Shown: one piece after another, positions 43,463 through 53,192 of the stretch
Layout of the letters: every line of letters starts with the position of its first letter
Numbering within the stretch: the stretch's first letter is position 1
Origin: Enoplosus armatus
Taxonomy: Eukaryota > Chordata > Actinopteri > Centrarchiformes > Enoplosidae
DNA: 64,000 nucleotides
Assembly: GCF_043641665.1 (NCBI RefSeq)
Contig: NW_027261191.1
Coordinates: 51,904 to 115,903 of the forward strand
Direction: 5' to 3'
Made by a program: the position numbers and the translations under genes
The notes under the pieces: model-generated
The model's database searches: none
Told to the model about the DNA's origin: nothing
Seen by the model: the letters and a program-made list of their open reading frames with translations, nothing else

Positions 43463-45081
43463 AGATGCATATCAGAATCAGAAACTGTTTATTACTAAGT
43501 AACATACATTACAAGGAATTTGCCGTGGTCTGAAGGTGCTATTGTTTTGACAACAAATATGTAGAATATAAAAGGTAAAATAAAAATAAGATAAGATAAA
43601 TAACAAACAGTGTAGTGACCAAAATAAAGTGTCCAGTAGGGGGTGGGTGCGTTAATGTAACGCAGGGGGGACAGGGGTGATGTACGTTAATATAACGTAT
43701 AACTTGTGTTTGTGTTCGGGGGGGGGTCAATGTAAGTTCGTCAGGTTGACTGCAGAGGGGAAGAAACTGTTTTTGTGGTGGGAGGTTTTGGTCTTGATGG
43801 ACCGCAGCCTCCTGCCAGAGGGGAGGGGGTCGAACAGATGGTGTCCAGGGTGGGAGGGGTCAGCAGCGATCTTCCCTGCTCTCCTCAGGGTCCTGGAGGA
43901 GTACAGGTCCTGAAGAGATGATGTTCAGCTCCCTCAGGAGCTTGACGGAGCTTGACGGACTGGTGACTGGAGGTGCAGCTGTTGGTGTACAGGGAGAAGA
44001 GTAGAGGAGAAAGAACACAGCCTTGAGGGGAGCCGATGCTGATCGTCCGCGAGTCTGAGACGTGTTTCCCCAGCTTCACGTGCTGCTTCCTGTCAGACAG
44101 GAAATCTGTGATCCACCTGCAGGTGGGGTCAGGCACGTTCAGCTGGGAGAGCTTGTCCTGAAGAAGAGCCGGGACGATCGTGTTGAAGGCAGAGCTGAAG
44201 TCCACGAACAGGATCCTGGCATAGGATCCTGCGGAGTCCAGGTGCTGGAGGATGAAGTGTAGGGCCAAGTTGACGGCGTCGTCTACAGACCTGTTGGCTC
44301 TGTAGGCGAACTGCAGGGGGTCCAGCAGAGGGTCGGTGATGGATTTGAGGTGGGACAAAACCAGGCGTTCAAATGATTTCATGACCACAGAGGTCAGGGC
44401 GACGGGTGTGTAGTCATTTAATCCTGTGGGCCCTGGTTTTTTGGGGACGGAGATGATGGTGGAGGCCTTGAAGCAGGCTGGCACGTGGCATGTCTCCAGT
44501 GAGGTGTTGAAGAGGCTCTTGGCTTGTAGTTGGTGATCTGTCTGAGCCCCCTCCACACAGAAGCAGAGTCGTTGGAGGAGAACTGGTCTTGTAGTCTCTC
44601 TGAGTACAGTCGTTTAGCTTCCCTCACCGCCTTGCTAAACTTGTACTTGGCTTCCTTAAACTCTGCTCTGTTGCCACTCTTAAACGCCTCTTCCTTTTCC
44701 AACCTCAGCTGTCGCAGTCTTTCTGTGAACCAGGGTTTGTCGTTGTTATAACTCACCCTGGTCCGAGTTGGTACGCAGCAGTCCTCACAGAAGCTGATAT
44801 ATGAAGTCACAACCTCTGTGTACTCATCCAGACTGTTGGTAGCAGTCCTGAAAACATCCCAGTCAGTACAGTCCAAACACGCCTTCAGGTCCTCTGCAGC
44901 TTCACTGGTCCACTTCTTCGAAGTTCTCGCAACAGACTTAGAAAGTTTTAATTTCTGCCTGTATGCAGGAATCAGGTGGACTATGTCATGGTCAGAGTGT
45001 CCCAATGCAGCGCGGGTGACGGCGTGAAAAGCGTTAATGACTGTGGTGTAACAGTGATCCAGAGTCCAAATATACAACTGA
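43463..45081 (-). pseudogene. L2/CR1-group LINE remnant, unit 3
   Basis: Third copy, with broken RT ORFs at 43885-44556 and 44418-45098. It carries the same internal deletion and missing catalytic motif as the other copies, so the damage predates the duplication. Confidence 0.8.
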
Positions 45082-45483
45082 GCGCCACAGGAAATCATTC
45101 CTGCCTGTGGCCATCAAACTGTTCAACTCCTCCCTCAGAGTGTCAGACACTCAGAAGAAACAGACTGGAAATCTGGACCTGCTTCTACATATACTACCTC
45201 ACTATTACTTATTCTTAAATGTCAGTGCAATACATATATGGTCAAACACAATAGTGCAATACATACAGTGCATCCGGAAAGTATTCACAGCGCTTCACTT
45301 TTTCCACATTTTGTTATGTTGCAGCCTTATACCAAAATGGATTAAATTCATTTTTTTCCTCAAAATTCTACACACAACACCCCATAATGACAACGTGAAA
45401 AAAGTTTATTTGAGATTTTTGCAAATTTATTAAAAATAAAAAACCTGAGAAATCACATGTACATAAGTATTCACAGCCTTTGC

Positions 45484-46524
45484 TCAATACTTTGTTGATG
45501 CACCTTTGGCAGCAATTACAGCCTCAAGTCTTTTTGAATATGATGCCACAAGCTTGGCACACCTATCTTTGGGCAGTTTCACCCATTCCTCTTTGCAGCA
45601 CCTCTCAAGCTCCATCAGGTTGGATGGGAAGCGTCGGTGCACAGCCATTTTCAGATCTCTCCAGAGATGTTCAATCGGATTCAAGTCTGGGCTCTGGCTG
45701 GGCCACTCAAGGACATTCACAGAGTTGTCCTGAAGCCACTCCTTTGATATCTTGGCTGTGTGCTTAGGGTCGTTGTCCTGCTGAAAGATAAACCGTCGCC
45801 CCAGTCTGAGGTCAAGAGCGCTCTGGAGCAGGTTTTCATCCAGGATGTCTCTGTACTTTGCTGCATTCATCTTTCCCTCTATCCTGACTAGTCTCCCAGT
45901 TCCTGCCGCTGAAAAACATCCCCACAGCATGATGCTGCCACCACCATGCTTCACTGTAGGGATGGTATTGGCCTGGTGATGAGCGGTGCCTGGTTTCCTC
46001 CAAACGTGACGCCTGGCATTCACACCAAAGAGTTCAATCTTTGTCTCATCAGACCAGAGAATTTTGTTTCTCATGGTCTGAGAGTCCTTCAGGTGCCTTT
46101 TGGCAAACTCCAGGTGGGCTGCTATGTGCCTTTTACTAAGGAGTGGCTTCCGTCTGGCCACTCTACCATACAGGCCTGATTGGTGGATTGCTGCAGAGAT
46201 GGTTGTCCTTCTGGAAGGTTCTCCTCTCTCCACAGAGGAACTCTGGAGCTCTGACAGAGTGACCATCAGGTTCTTGGTCACCTCCCTGACTAAGGCCCTT
46301 CTCCCCCGATTACTCAGTTTAGATGGCCGGCCAGCTCTAGGAAGAGTCCTGGTGGTTCCGAACTTCTTCCACTTACGGATGATGGAGGCCACTGTGCTCA
46401 TTGGGACCTTCAAAGCAGCAGAAATTTTTCTGTAACCTTCCCCAGATTTGTGCCTCGAGACAATCCTGTCTCGGAGGTCTACAGACAATTCCTTTGACTT
46501 CATGCTTGGTTTGTGCTCTGACAT
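45484..46524 (-). CDS. Tc1-like transposase, unit 3
   Basis: 346-residue intact ORF with the same translation as the other two. Its 5' flank is cut 58 bp upstream of the start codon by the 3' LTR of the ERV, which has the same orientation, so an LTR promoter could in principle transcribe it (inference). Confidence 0.92.
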   Translation of the reverse strand: MSEHKPSMKSKELSVDLRDRIVSRHKSGEGYRKISAALKVPMSTVASIIRKWKKFGTTRTLPRAGRPSKLSNRGRRALVREVTKNLMVTLSELQSSSVERGEPSRRTTISAAIHQSGLYGRVARRKPLLSKRHIAAHLEFAKRHLKDSQTMRNKILWSDETKIELFGVNARRHVWRKPGTAHHQANTIPTVKHGGGSIMLWGCFSAAGTGRLVRIEGKMNAAKYRDILDENLLQSALDLRLGRRFIFQQDNDPKHTAKISKEWLQDNSVNVLEWPSQSPDLNPIEHLWRDLKMAVHRRFPSNLMELERCCKEEWVKLPKDRCAKLVASYSKRLEAVIAAKGASTKY

Positions 46525-46577
46525 GCACTGTCAACTGTGGGACCTTATATAGACAGGTGTGTGCCTTTCCAAATCAT

Positions 46578-46582
46578 GTCCA
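46578..46582. repeat. Target-site duplication of ERV, left
   Basis: GTCCA directly before the TG of the LTR, repeated at 55601-55605 after the CA of the other LTR. Confidence 0.92.
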
Positions 46583-46974
46583 TGTCGTGGGAATTTCAGG
46601 AAAAACAGAAGACTGGCAACAAGGGAGTAGTTCTTGTGGTTTTATTCACGTCTGCAGACGGACGGTCCCGACAGCAACTCAATTGTCCCTGCCCGGCTGA
46701 CCGTACTGCACCTCAGAGTGGTCTGCTTTTATACAGAATATACAGCAAAGAATGTGAACACTTGCAAGACATACGTCACTCTCTTTGACAGTCATTACCT
46801 TGTAAGGATCAAGACCCCAATAAATGGTAATTATAGACAGCTGAAAATACACCAAGATCATTCAGAAAAGGCTATGGTTCCTTGCTAGAGTCAAGGCGGC
46901 ACCACAGCAAATACCTGTGACCTAAAATAGACCTTTAAGGGTGTTAAAGGGATGTGTTGTATTTTCCCACTACA
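46583..46974 (-). repeat. ERV 3' LTR
   Basis: 392 bp, inverted relative to the + strand. It begins TGTCGTGGG and ends CACTACA on the + strand, so both strands have TG...CA ends. It is identical to the 5' LTR except for one base near 46693. It lies 58 bp upstream of the unit 3 Tc1 transposase start. Confidence 0.95.
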
Positions 46975-46986
46975 CTCCACCCTTTT
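46975..46986 (-). promoter_or_regulatory. ERV polypurine tract
   Basis: The minus strand reads AAAAGGGTGGAG directly before the 3' LTR, the position where plus-strand DNA synthesis is primed. One T interrupts the purine run. Confidence 0.8.
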
Positions 46987-47125
46987 GAGCATTCAATACT
47001 CACAACAGCAAAAATACAACACCAAACAAGTTAAAACCTAACCTAAACATAATCATGCTAAATATGAATAATTGAGATCTCAGCACATAAAATAAGACAT
47101 GTCTAAACATCCAATAGTCAAGTAG

Positions 47126-48853
47126 TCAAATAGTCTCCGTATCGGAAAAAGGTGGAACCCATCCTGATGTTGGAAACACATCGTCGTCATATAGCATCTT
47201 TAACTGAACATATTGTTGAAGGTGTCCTCCTACAACACTATCAACCCATTTATGTAACAATGCTTTCATACAAGTCAAAAGGCATGTGCAGAAACAAAGA
47301 CATATACCCAAAATAAACAACACCGGTATCAACAATTGCACCATCATTACACCCCATGGTCCTAATTTGTCATTCAACCACATACTAAAACTATATCCTG
47401 CAGATTTAGATGGTCCATAGGCATCCCTGATTTGCTGTAAAGCTTCTATAACATTAGTGATATTATCTGAATTGTCAGGAATCAAAGTTACACATGCTTC
47501 CCCTGTTAAATTCAGAGTTAAACATAGTCCCCCAGTTTTTGCCATGAGAAAGTCCAATGCCATCTCATGTTTTAGTAACGTAAGTCTATGTGAGTTATCA
47601 TTAGCTGACAAAAATTCAAATCCTTTAATAGTTTCATTTGCAAATGCTGACATAGTATAAGTAATGTTGTCAATATGATCTGCAAGAAAAGTTACACCAT
47701 ACCATGGAAGAAGCCCAAGACCCCATTTCTCACCAAGAGAAATGCGCCAATGGTATGACTGTATGGTGTGAAACTGAGCCATGTCACGTTTCTGTCGACC
47801 TGAAAGAAGCTTTTTGCCTCTCAACATTAGAACATTATGCACTTTTAACTTTATCAAGTAACAACATCCATTCCACTTAGTTGGTAACATCTCATAAGTG
47901 TTATTACCACATTGCCAATAATTAGAATACAGAAACCCAATACCAAGCTCAACATGATACCTAAGACTATTATTTGCAATAACGTATGTGTCCCCAATTG
48001 TCAGTGTAATATTCTTATCAACTGTATTATCTACTGCTAATGACATTCCTCCTTGTGCATACATCTGGAGTATCATCTGGCCTGTTACATATGTGTGGCA
48101 TTGTGATTGTCCCATGTATTGTCCCGTACCATTGTTACATACACATATGAGATTGTCCAATGCTGCTATTCGTGTTGGTGCTTCCACTGGTGTTACATTT
48201 ACCAAGTTAAAAAATGGTTGTGGACTAAGACTTTCTTCACAAAGCATGTCCCAACACAAACAAGATTTCTCCGATGGGTTATTGAGGTATGTTGCACTCA
48301 AATATGCCTTTGCAAATAACCTACAACCCTCTTTAGATAATACCCCCTTACGTCGTTCTCTAGGCTTTTTGATGTTGACATGTCCTGTAAATTCAACTGC
48401 TTCCCGAGTACAGCCTTCATCTTCCGCCGTCAAGTTGAATAACGGATTCCACTGTCTCAGAGGTTGGTACAGCACCAACATAGGCCCTGTACCTGGTGCC
48501 CCTCTGCTCAGAAATTCTAAGAATGACCACCATGAATTGTGTTGGATTGGATTGTCATCTTTCAGACCATCAGCATCGAAACCCCATGGTTTCCATTGGG
48601 TATGGTCAAACAATTCTCTCTTACGATGATGGAGCCCAGTCGTTGTGTATTCATCATCCTCTGGTGTGAACAATGATGGTCTCTCTTCATTGTCATCACT
48701 CCATCCTTCCAACCCCCACAGAATTGGAAGCACTATTATCACGCTGATGAGCACTAAACAACAAAGTCCCCTGCCTGGGCCGCACCCAAGTCGTCCAAAC
48801 GGATGCCAGGGTGTAGACGACATTTCTTCTCCGCACCTGGTTACAGATAACAA
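47126..48853 (-). CDS. env: ERV envelope glycoprotein (env), intact
   Basis: 575 residues. A hydrophobic segment near residues 30-48 (LCCLVLISVIIVLPILWGL) follows a charged leader and should be the signal or anchor sequence. RQKR at 353-356 is a furin-type site between surface and transmembrane subunits. The transmembrane subunit has a heptad-type region, a segment ALDFLMAKTGGLC in the position of the immunosuppressive-type motif, and a membrane anchor around 505-530 (MVQLLIPVLFILGICLCFC). Many N-glycosylation sequons lie in both subunits. The usual C-x6-CC is altered: two cysteines nine residues apart and no CC pair. A 145-bp gap separates it from pol, so expression from a spliced mRNA is expected. 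No stop or frameshift is present. Confidence 0.9.
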   Translation of the reverse strand: MLSVTRCGEEMSSTPWHPFGRLGCGPGRGLCCLVLISVIIVLPILWGLEGWSDDNEERPSLFTPEDDEYTTTGLHHRKRELFDHTQWKPWGFDADGLKDDNPIQHNSWWSFLEFLSRGAPGTGPMLVLYQPLRQWNPLFNLTAEDEGCTREAVEFTGHVNIKKPRERRKGVLSKEGCRLFAKAYLSATYLNNPSEKSCLCWDMLCEESLSPQPFFNLVNVTPVEAPTRIAALDNLICVCNNGTGQYMGQSQCHTYVTGQMILQMYAQGGMSLAVDNTVDKNITLTIGDTYVIANNSLRYHVELGIGFLYSNYWQCGNNTYEMLPTKWNGCCYLIKLKVHNVLMLRGKKLLSGRQKRDMAQFHTIQSYHWRISLGEKWGLGLLPWYGVTFLADHIDNITYTMSAFANETIKGFEFLSANDNSHRLTLLKHEMALDFLMAKTGGLCLTLNLTGEACVTLIPDNSDNITNVIEALQQIRDAYGPSKSAGYSFSMWLNDKLGPWGVMMVQLLIPVLFILGICLCFCTCLLTCMKALLHKWVDSVVGGHLQQYVQLKMLYDDDVFPTSGWVPPFSDTETI

Positions 48854-48998
48854 ACGCCTGCCCTAAAAGGTGCTGGGTTAGTTGATTTCTTCACCAGGTT
48901 TGAGACGAAGGTACCTAGTGTACAAACCCCTTTGTAGCCCGGACTTTCCCCAAACACCACAGTTTGGCAGTTGTTTGATACTGCTCCCCTTAGGTGAC
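48854..48998 (-). other. ERV pol-env intergenic gap
   Basis: 145 bases with no long ORF on the coding strand. A splice acceptor for env is expected here or within pol, but I cannot choose one. Confidence 0.5.
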
Positions 48999-51900
48999 TT
49001 ACTGAGGCTTTACTGTCGAATGGTCGTCTCTTAGATTAGGTATCTTCTTACAATGACTTGCATGTATCCAAGTAGCCCTCTCTGCAACCTTCACTGCTGA
49101 TGCTGTCGTCAAGAGCACCTGGTATGGTCCTACCCATTTGGGAACTTTCCAGCCCTTCCTTCTGAAGTTCTTCACTACGATCCAATCACCGGGTTTCAGG
49201 CTATGTAGTTGTCCTTCAGCCTCCTGTGGCAAAGCGTCTTTCACCTGTCTGTGAATATCACAAAGCACAGTAGAAAGAGCAGCACAATAACGCAACATTT
49301 CATCTTCACAAGTTTCTGTAGATGGCAATTGTCGTTTCTGTGGTCCTATACCAGTATGCAACGGTCTTCCAAACAATATTTCATACGGGCTGAAACCATA
49401 TTTATTTCTCACTCTTCCTCTCATATACATCAACACCAAAGGTAAAGCTTTTATCCAAGTCAATCCTGTTTCTTCACAACACTTTACCAGTTTATTCTTC
49501 AATGTACCATTTTCTCTTTCCACTGCTCCACCACTTGCAGGATGGTAAGCACAATGTGTTTTCATATTAATACCCAAATATTCACCTACTATCTTCAAAG
49601 CATTATTGACGAAATGTGCTCCATTATCACTACTAATTTTCCTTGGAATTCCCCATCTTGGAATAATTTCTCTCGCCAAACTTCTAGCCACCGTACTCGC
49701 ATCTGCCTTGGACGCTGGAAATGCTTCTACCCATTTACTAAACATATCCACAATCACAAGACAATATTTCTTCCCTTCACTTAATGTTAACTCAATAAAA
49801 TCCATCTGTAAATGGTCAAAAGGCATCTCCGGTGGTGGGTGTGCACTCATAGGCATTTGCTGACCTCTTCCTGCATTATGTACAGCACAGACAAGACACT
49901 TTTGACAATAATTTTGTGCATATACCGAAAATCCCTTTGTAAACCAATGTCTGTTTATGTCTGCCTGCATCTGCCCCTTTGACGCATGGTCCAAGCCATG
50001 CGACAACTTAGCATAAACAGGATACAGATACTTAGGCAAACACGGTTTACCATCAGGCCCAAACCAAACGCCATCCCGAACATAAGCCTGTAATTTCTTC
50101 CACAAGGCCCGTTCCTCCGTCGTCGCTCTTTCCTGTAATTCACACAAATCAGCTGTAACTGTCACCCCAACGTCCTGAGGAACAGTAACAAGTTGTGATA
50201 TAGCAAGAGATGATCGCGCTGCCCTCTTTGCTGCCGCATCTGCTTTGGCATTTCCCTGTGAAATAGGATCAACATTATTAGAATGAGCATCACATTTACA
50301 AATAGCAACCTGTTTAGGTAACAGAACAGCCTCCAGTAGTTCAGACACCAACTGATGATGCGCAATTGGCTTACCAGTAGATGTAAGAAATTGCCTATGT
50401 TTCCAAATTGCTCCAAAATCAAAAGCTACGCCAAAGGCGTATCGGCTATCCGTATAAATGTTAACAGTCTTCCCTGCCGCATATTTACATGCCTCAGTCA
50501 GAGCTCTAAGTTCTGCTGCTTGTGCAGAGAAACTTGAAGAAAGTGGTTCTGCCAATATCGTCTCATATTGTGTCACTACAGCAAATCCTGCTAACACTTT
50601 GCCTGTGTCTGGGTCACGTGAGGCTGATCCGTCCACAAACAATTCCAACTCAGCATTGGGAAGAGGCGTATCCTGAAGGTCTGGTCTAGAAGAACAAATT
50701 TCATTTATTACTGCAACACAATCATGTGGTTCTCCCTCTTCCGCTGTAGGAAGAAGAGTCGCCGGATTAAGAACTGTACAACGTTTCATCGTAATGTTAG
50801 GCATCTCAAGCAAAACAGTATGGTATCTCAACCATCTTGCTGTCGACAAATGAGCTGTCTTCTGCTCCAACAGAATAACTGAAACTGCATGTGGTACTAA
50901 AAGGGTTAAATCTTGATAACCAACCAAATCCCGCGATGCAAGTACAGCCTTTTCTGCAGCTGCCACTGCTCTAAGACACCTTGGAAGTCCAACTGCCACT
51001 GTATCTAATTTCGAAGAAAAATAAGCTACTGGCCTTCGTTTACCTCCATGTTCCTGTAACAAAACTGATGTCATATAACCATTCTTTTCGTCAACCGTCT
51101 GTGTAAACGGCTTTGTCATGTCTGGCAGTCCCAAAGTTGGTGTGGTCTGTAAAGCCACTTTTAAATTTACAAAAGCTGCCACAGCGTCGTCAGTCCAAGT
51201 CACTTTTTGGTGCGCAGTCAGGCCTTTACCATGTATCATTGTTGAAAGTGGAGCCTCCATTTCCGCATAATTAGGTATCCACTGTCGACAATATGACGTC
51301 ATTCCTAAAAAAGACAAAAGTTGTTTTTTCGTCAATGGTTTTGGAATATTTTGAATAGCAGCTACACGCTTGGGAGAAAGGGATTTGCCCTCTACTGTGA
51401 TCACATGTCCCAAAAAAGTCACCTTTGGTTGAACCCATTGTAATTTATTAAAACTAACCTTGTGACCATTATCTGCTAAATGTTGCAACAACAATTTTGT
51501 ATCTGTTTCACAAGCTTGTTTCGTTGGTGAACAAATCATCAAATCATCGACATACTGTAATAACGCACTTCCACCGCGTAATGTTAGTTTCTCCAAATTC
51601 TCTTTTAGTGCTGCATTATAAATGGCAGGACTCTCACAAAATCCCATAGGTAATCGCGTCCAAGTCCAAGTTTTACCTTTAAAGGAAAATGCAAACCAAT
51701 ATTGTGAGTCTTTATGCACCGGAACACTAAAGAATGCATTTGCCAAATCAACAACTGAAAACCATGTACTTTCTGGTGGAACTTGCGATAAAATAGTATG
51801 TGGATTCGGCACGTTTGGTACTCGTGCATGCACTGCTGAATTTACTGCCTGCAGGTCTTGTACAAATCTCCATTCCTCCGGCTGGCCAGCATCTCTAACC

Positions 51901-53189
51901 TTCCTGATTGGAAAGATAGGCGTACGCACTGGCGAAGTTTCGCATGGAACAATAATTTTAGCTTTTAACAGTGACTCAAATACAGGTGTTATTCCTTGCA
52001 CTGCTTCTTGTTTTAATGGATATTGTTCCTTACAAGGGCGAAAACAAGATTTTGGCATCACCTCCACGGGAGCCACTCCTTCAATTAATCCCACATCGTA
52101 CTTACTTTTAGCCCAAAGAGTATGTGGAATTCCTGCAAACTCAGGTGAATCTGGGGTACACCCTGCTTGCACAAAGATGTCAATCTCCTCTTTGGCCAAT
52201 ATTCTAACGCTCCTTTGAGCATTACAACACACCGACAAACGACACTTATACACATTCAGACTCGTATTATAATACACTCCTTCTTCTACTTCTCGCCACC
52301 GGTGGTCTTCTTTACACGTCCTCATCCACGGCCCAGTTTCACTCCCCTTCGCATGTTGAGTTTTACCTACTAAAATATGCGGACTTGAGTCATGAACCTG
52401 AAAAAACCTTCTTTGCACTTCCTGTGACAATATTACATTTGTAGCACACACATCCTTATTCCAATATACCCAATCTGTTGTCAAAACATCCGTCTCTTCC
52501 CCTTCTCCAAACCACACCGACTCATACTCAAAATCTGGTCCTAATGAAACATATGCTGTGCAGTAGAATTCAGGATTCTCCTCAATCTGTATGTGCTTAT
52601 TAATCTGTTGTAACAAATATCTATTTGTAAAAACTGATCCCTTTGGAACAAACTTCCACTGGTACACATATAGCCATTCCTTTAACTGACACTGTACTAA
52701 TTGCAGATCTTCTTTTTGTCTGAGAAGTTCCACCCCTGCTTCACTAGCAGCCAAAGTGAGTCCCAGTGCACACATAAGGTCACGTCCTAATAAATTTATT
52801 GGACAACAGGATGAAAGAAGAAATGAATGTTCAAAAGTACCATGTACCTCATCTTCAACTGTTAACGGAACTGTGTATTCTTCTTTCACGGTATTCCCCG
52901 TTACTCCCACAGCTTTCATAATTTTCCCATTCATTTTTGGTTTTGGTCTTAATTCTTTTTCCATTATTACCGACTCTGTTGCCCCTGAATCTACCAAAAA
53001 GGAGATTTGTTGGTTTGCGACCTTTAGTTTTAGCATAGGCATCACTTTGTATGCATCATGTGTCAACATAGCGTATGTCCCTCGTGCATTATTCAAACAT
53101 CTCTGTTCTCTAATTTTAGGTGTTAGTGTTTGTATAGTGGTGTTCTCACGTGTCTGCAGATCGGTGCTTGTCCCCGGCTCCACCACCAG
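48999..53189 (-). CDS. pol: ERV pol: protease, reverse transcriptase, RNase H, integrase
   Basis: About 1396 residues in the same frame as gag, starting after a single UGA with no AUG nearby, so it must be made as a gag-pol fusion. Numbering from the GTG at 53186: protease with DSGA at 66-69; reverse transcriptase from about 370 with LPMGFCESP and the catalytic YVDD at 545-548; RNase H from about 870 (ELFVDGSASRDPDTGK); integrase with an H-H-C-C zinc finger (CQKCLVC), then DFIEL, SSDNGAHF and GGAVERENG for the D,D-35-E triad, and a C-terminal WVGPYQVLL module of GPY/F type. Residues about 150-370 between protease and reverse transcriptase match nothing I recognise. No inactivating change is visible. 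Confidence 0.93.
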   Translation of the reverse strand: MVVEPGTSTDLQTRENTTIQTLTPKIREQRCLNNARGTYAMLTHDAYKVMPMLKLKVANQQISFLVDSGATESVIMEKELRPKPKMNGKIMKAVGVTGNTVKEEYTVPLTVEDEVHGTFEHSFLLSSCCPINLLGRDLMCALGLTLAASEAGVELLRQKEDLQLVQCQLKEWLYVYQWKFVPKGSVFTNRYLLQQINKHIQIEENPEFYCTAYVSLGPDFEYESVWFGEGEETDVLTTDWVYWNKDVCATNVILSQEVQRRFFQVHDSSPHILVGKTQHAKGSETGPWMRTCKEDHRWREVEEGVYYNTSLNVYKCRLSVCCNAQRSVRILAKEEIDIFVQAGCTPDSPEFAGIPHTLWAKSKYDVGLIEGVAPVEVMPKSCFRPCKEQYPLKQEAVQGITPVFESLLKAKIIVPCETSPVRTPIFPIRKVRDAGQPEEWRFVQDLQAVNSAVHARVPNVPNPHTILSQVPPESTWFSVVDLANAFFSVPVHKDSQYWFAFSFKGKTWTWTRLPMGFCESPAIYNAALKENLEKLTLRGGSALLQYVDDLMICSPTKQACETDTKLLLQHLADNGHKVSFNKLQWVQPKVTFLGHVITVEGKSLSPKRVAAIQNIPKPLTKKQLLSFLGMTSYCRQWIPNYAEMEAPLSTMIHGKGLTAHQKVTWTDDAVAAFVNLKVALQTTPTLGLPDMTKPFTQTVDEKNGYMTSVLLQEHGGKRRPVAYFSSKLDTVAVGLPRCLRAVAAAEKAVLASRDLVGYQDLTLLVPHAVSVILLEQKTAHLSTARWLRYHTVLLEMPNITMKRCTVLNPATLLPTAEEGEPHDCVAVINEICSSRPDLQDTPLPNAELELFVDGSASRDPDTGKVLAGFAVVTQYETILAEPLSSSFSAQAAELRALTEACKYAAGKTVNIYTDSRYAFGVAFDFGAIWKHRQFLTSTGKPIAHHQLVSELLEAVLLPKQVAICKCDAHSNNVDPISQGNAKADAAAKRAARSSLAISQLVTVPQDVGVTVTADLCELQERATTEERALWKKLQAYVRDGVWFGPDGKPCLPKYLYPVYAKLSHGLDHASKGQMQADINRHWFTKGFSVYAQNYCQKCLVCAVHNAGRGQQMPMSAHPPPEMPFDHLQMDFIELTLSEGKKYCLVIVDMFSKWVEAFPASKADASTVARSLAREIIPRWGIPRKISSDNGAHFVNNALKIVGEYLGINMKTHCAYHPASGGAVERENGTLKNKLVKCCEETGLTWIKALPLVLMYMRGRVRNKYGFSPYEILFGRPLHTGIGPQKRQLPSTETCEDEMLRYCAALSTVLCDIHRQVKDALPQEAEGQLHSLKPGDWIVVKNFRRKGWKVPKWVGPYQVLLTTASAVKVAERATWIHASHCKKIPNLRDDHSTVKPQ

Positions 53190-53192
53190 TCA
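53190..53192 (-). promoter_or_regulatory. In-frame gag stop codon (UGA) at the gag-pol border, probable readthrough site
   Basis: Gag and pol are in the same reading frame and separated by this single TGA, followed by CTG. Gammaretroviruses such as murine leukaemia virus make Gag-Pol by suppressing one in-frame stop, usually UAG. A cytosine after UGA favours readthrough in known cases. Whether a downstream RNA structure helps is not established here. Confidence 0.8.

Larger units (their letters stand above)
21798..43591. repeat. 21.8-kb tandem unit, copy 2 (complete period)
   Basis: This is the only full period in the window. Positions map to copy 1 by subtracting 21792 to 21805, the small drift coming from microsatellite length changes. 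Copy-specific bases include c at 25986 and a at 28192, where copies 1 and 3 agree with each other. Confidence 0.95.

Noticed and set aside
46401..46700. Plus-strand ORF crossing from Tc1 into the LTR as a chimaeric gene
   Set aside because: It is antisense to the transposase and made by chance joining at the insertion point.
47988..48629. 213-residue plus-strand ORF inside env
   Set aside because: Antisense shadow of env; no signal of independent coding such as known motifs.
51622..52218. 198-residue plus-strand ORF inside pol
   Set aside because: Antisense to pol; no recognisable domain.
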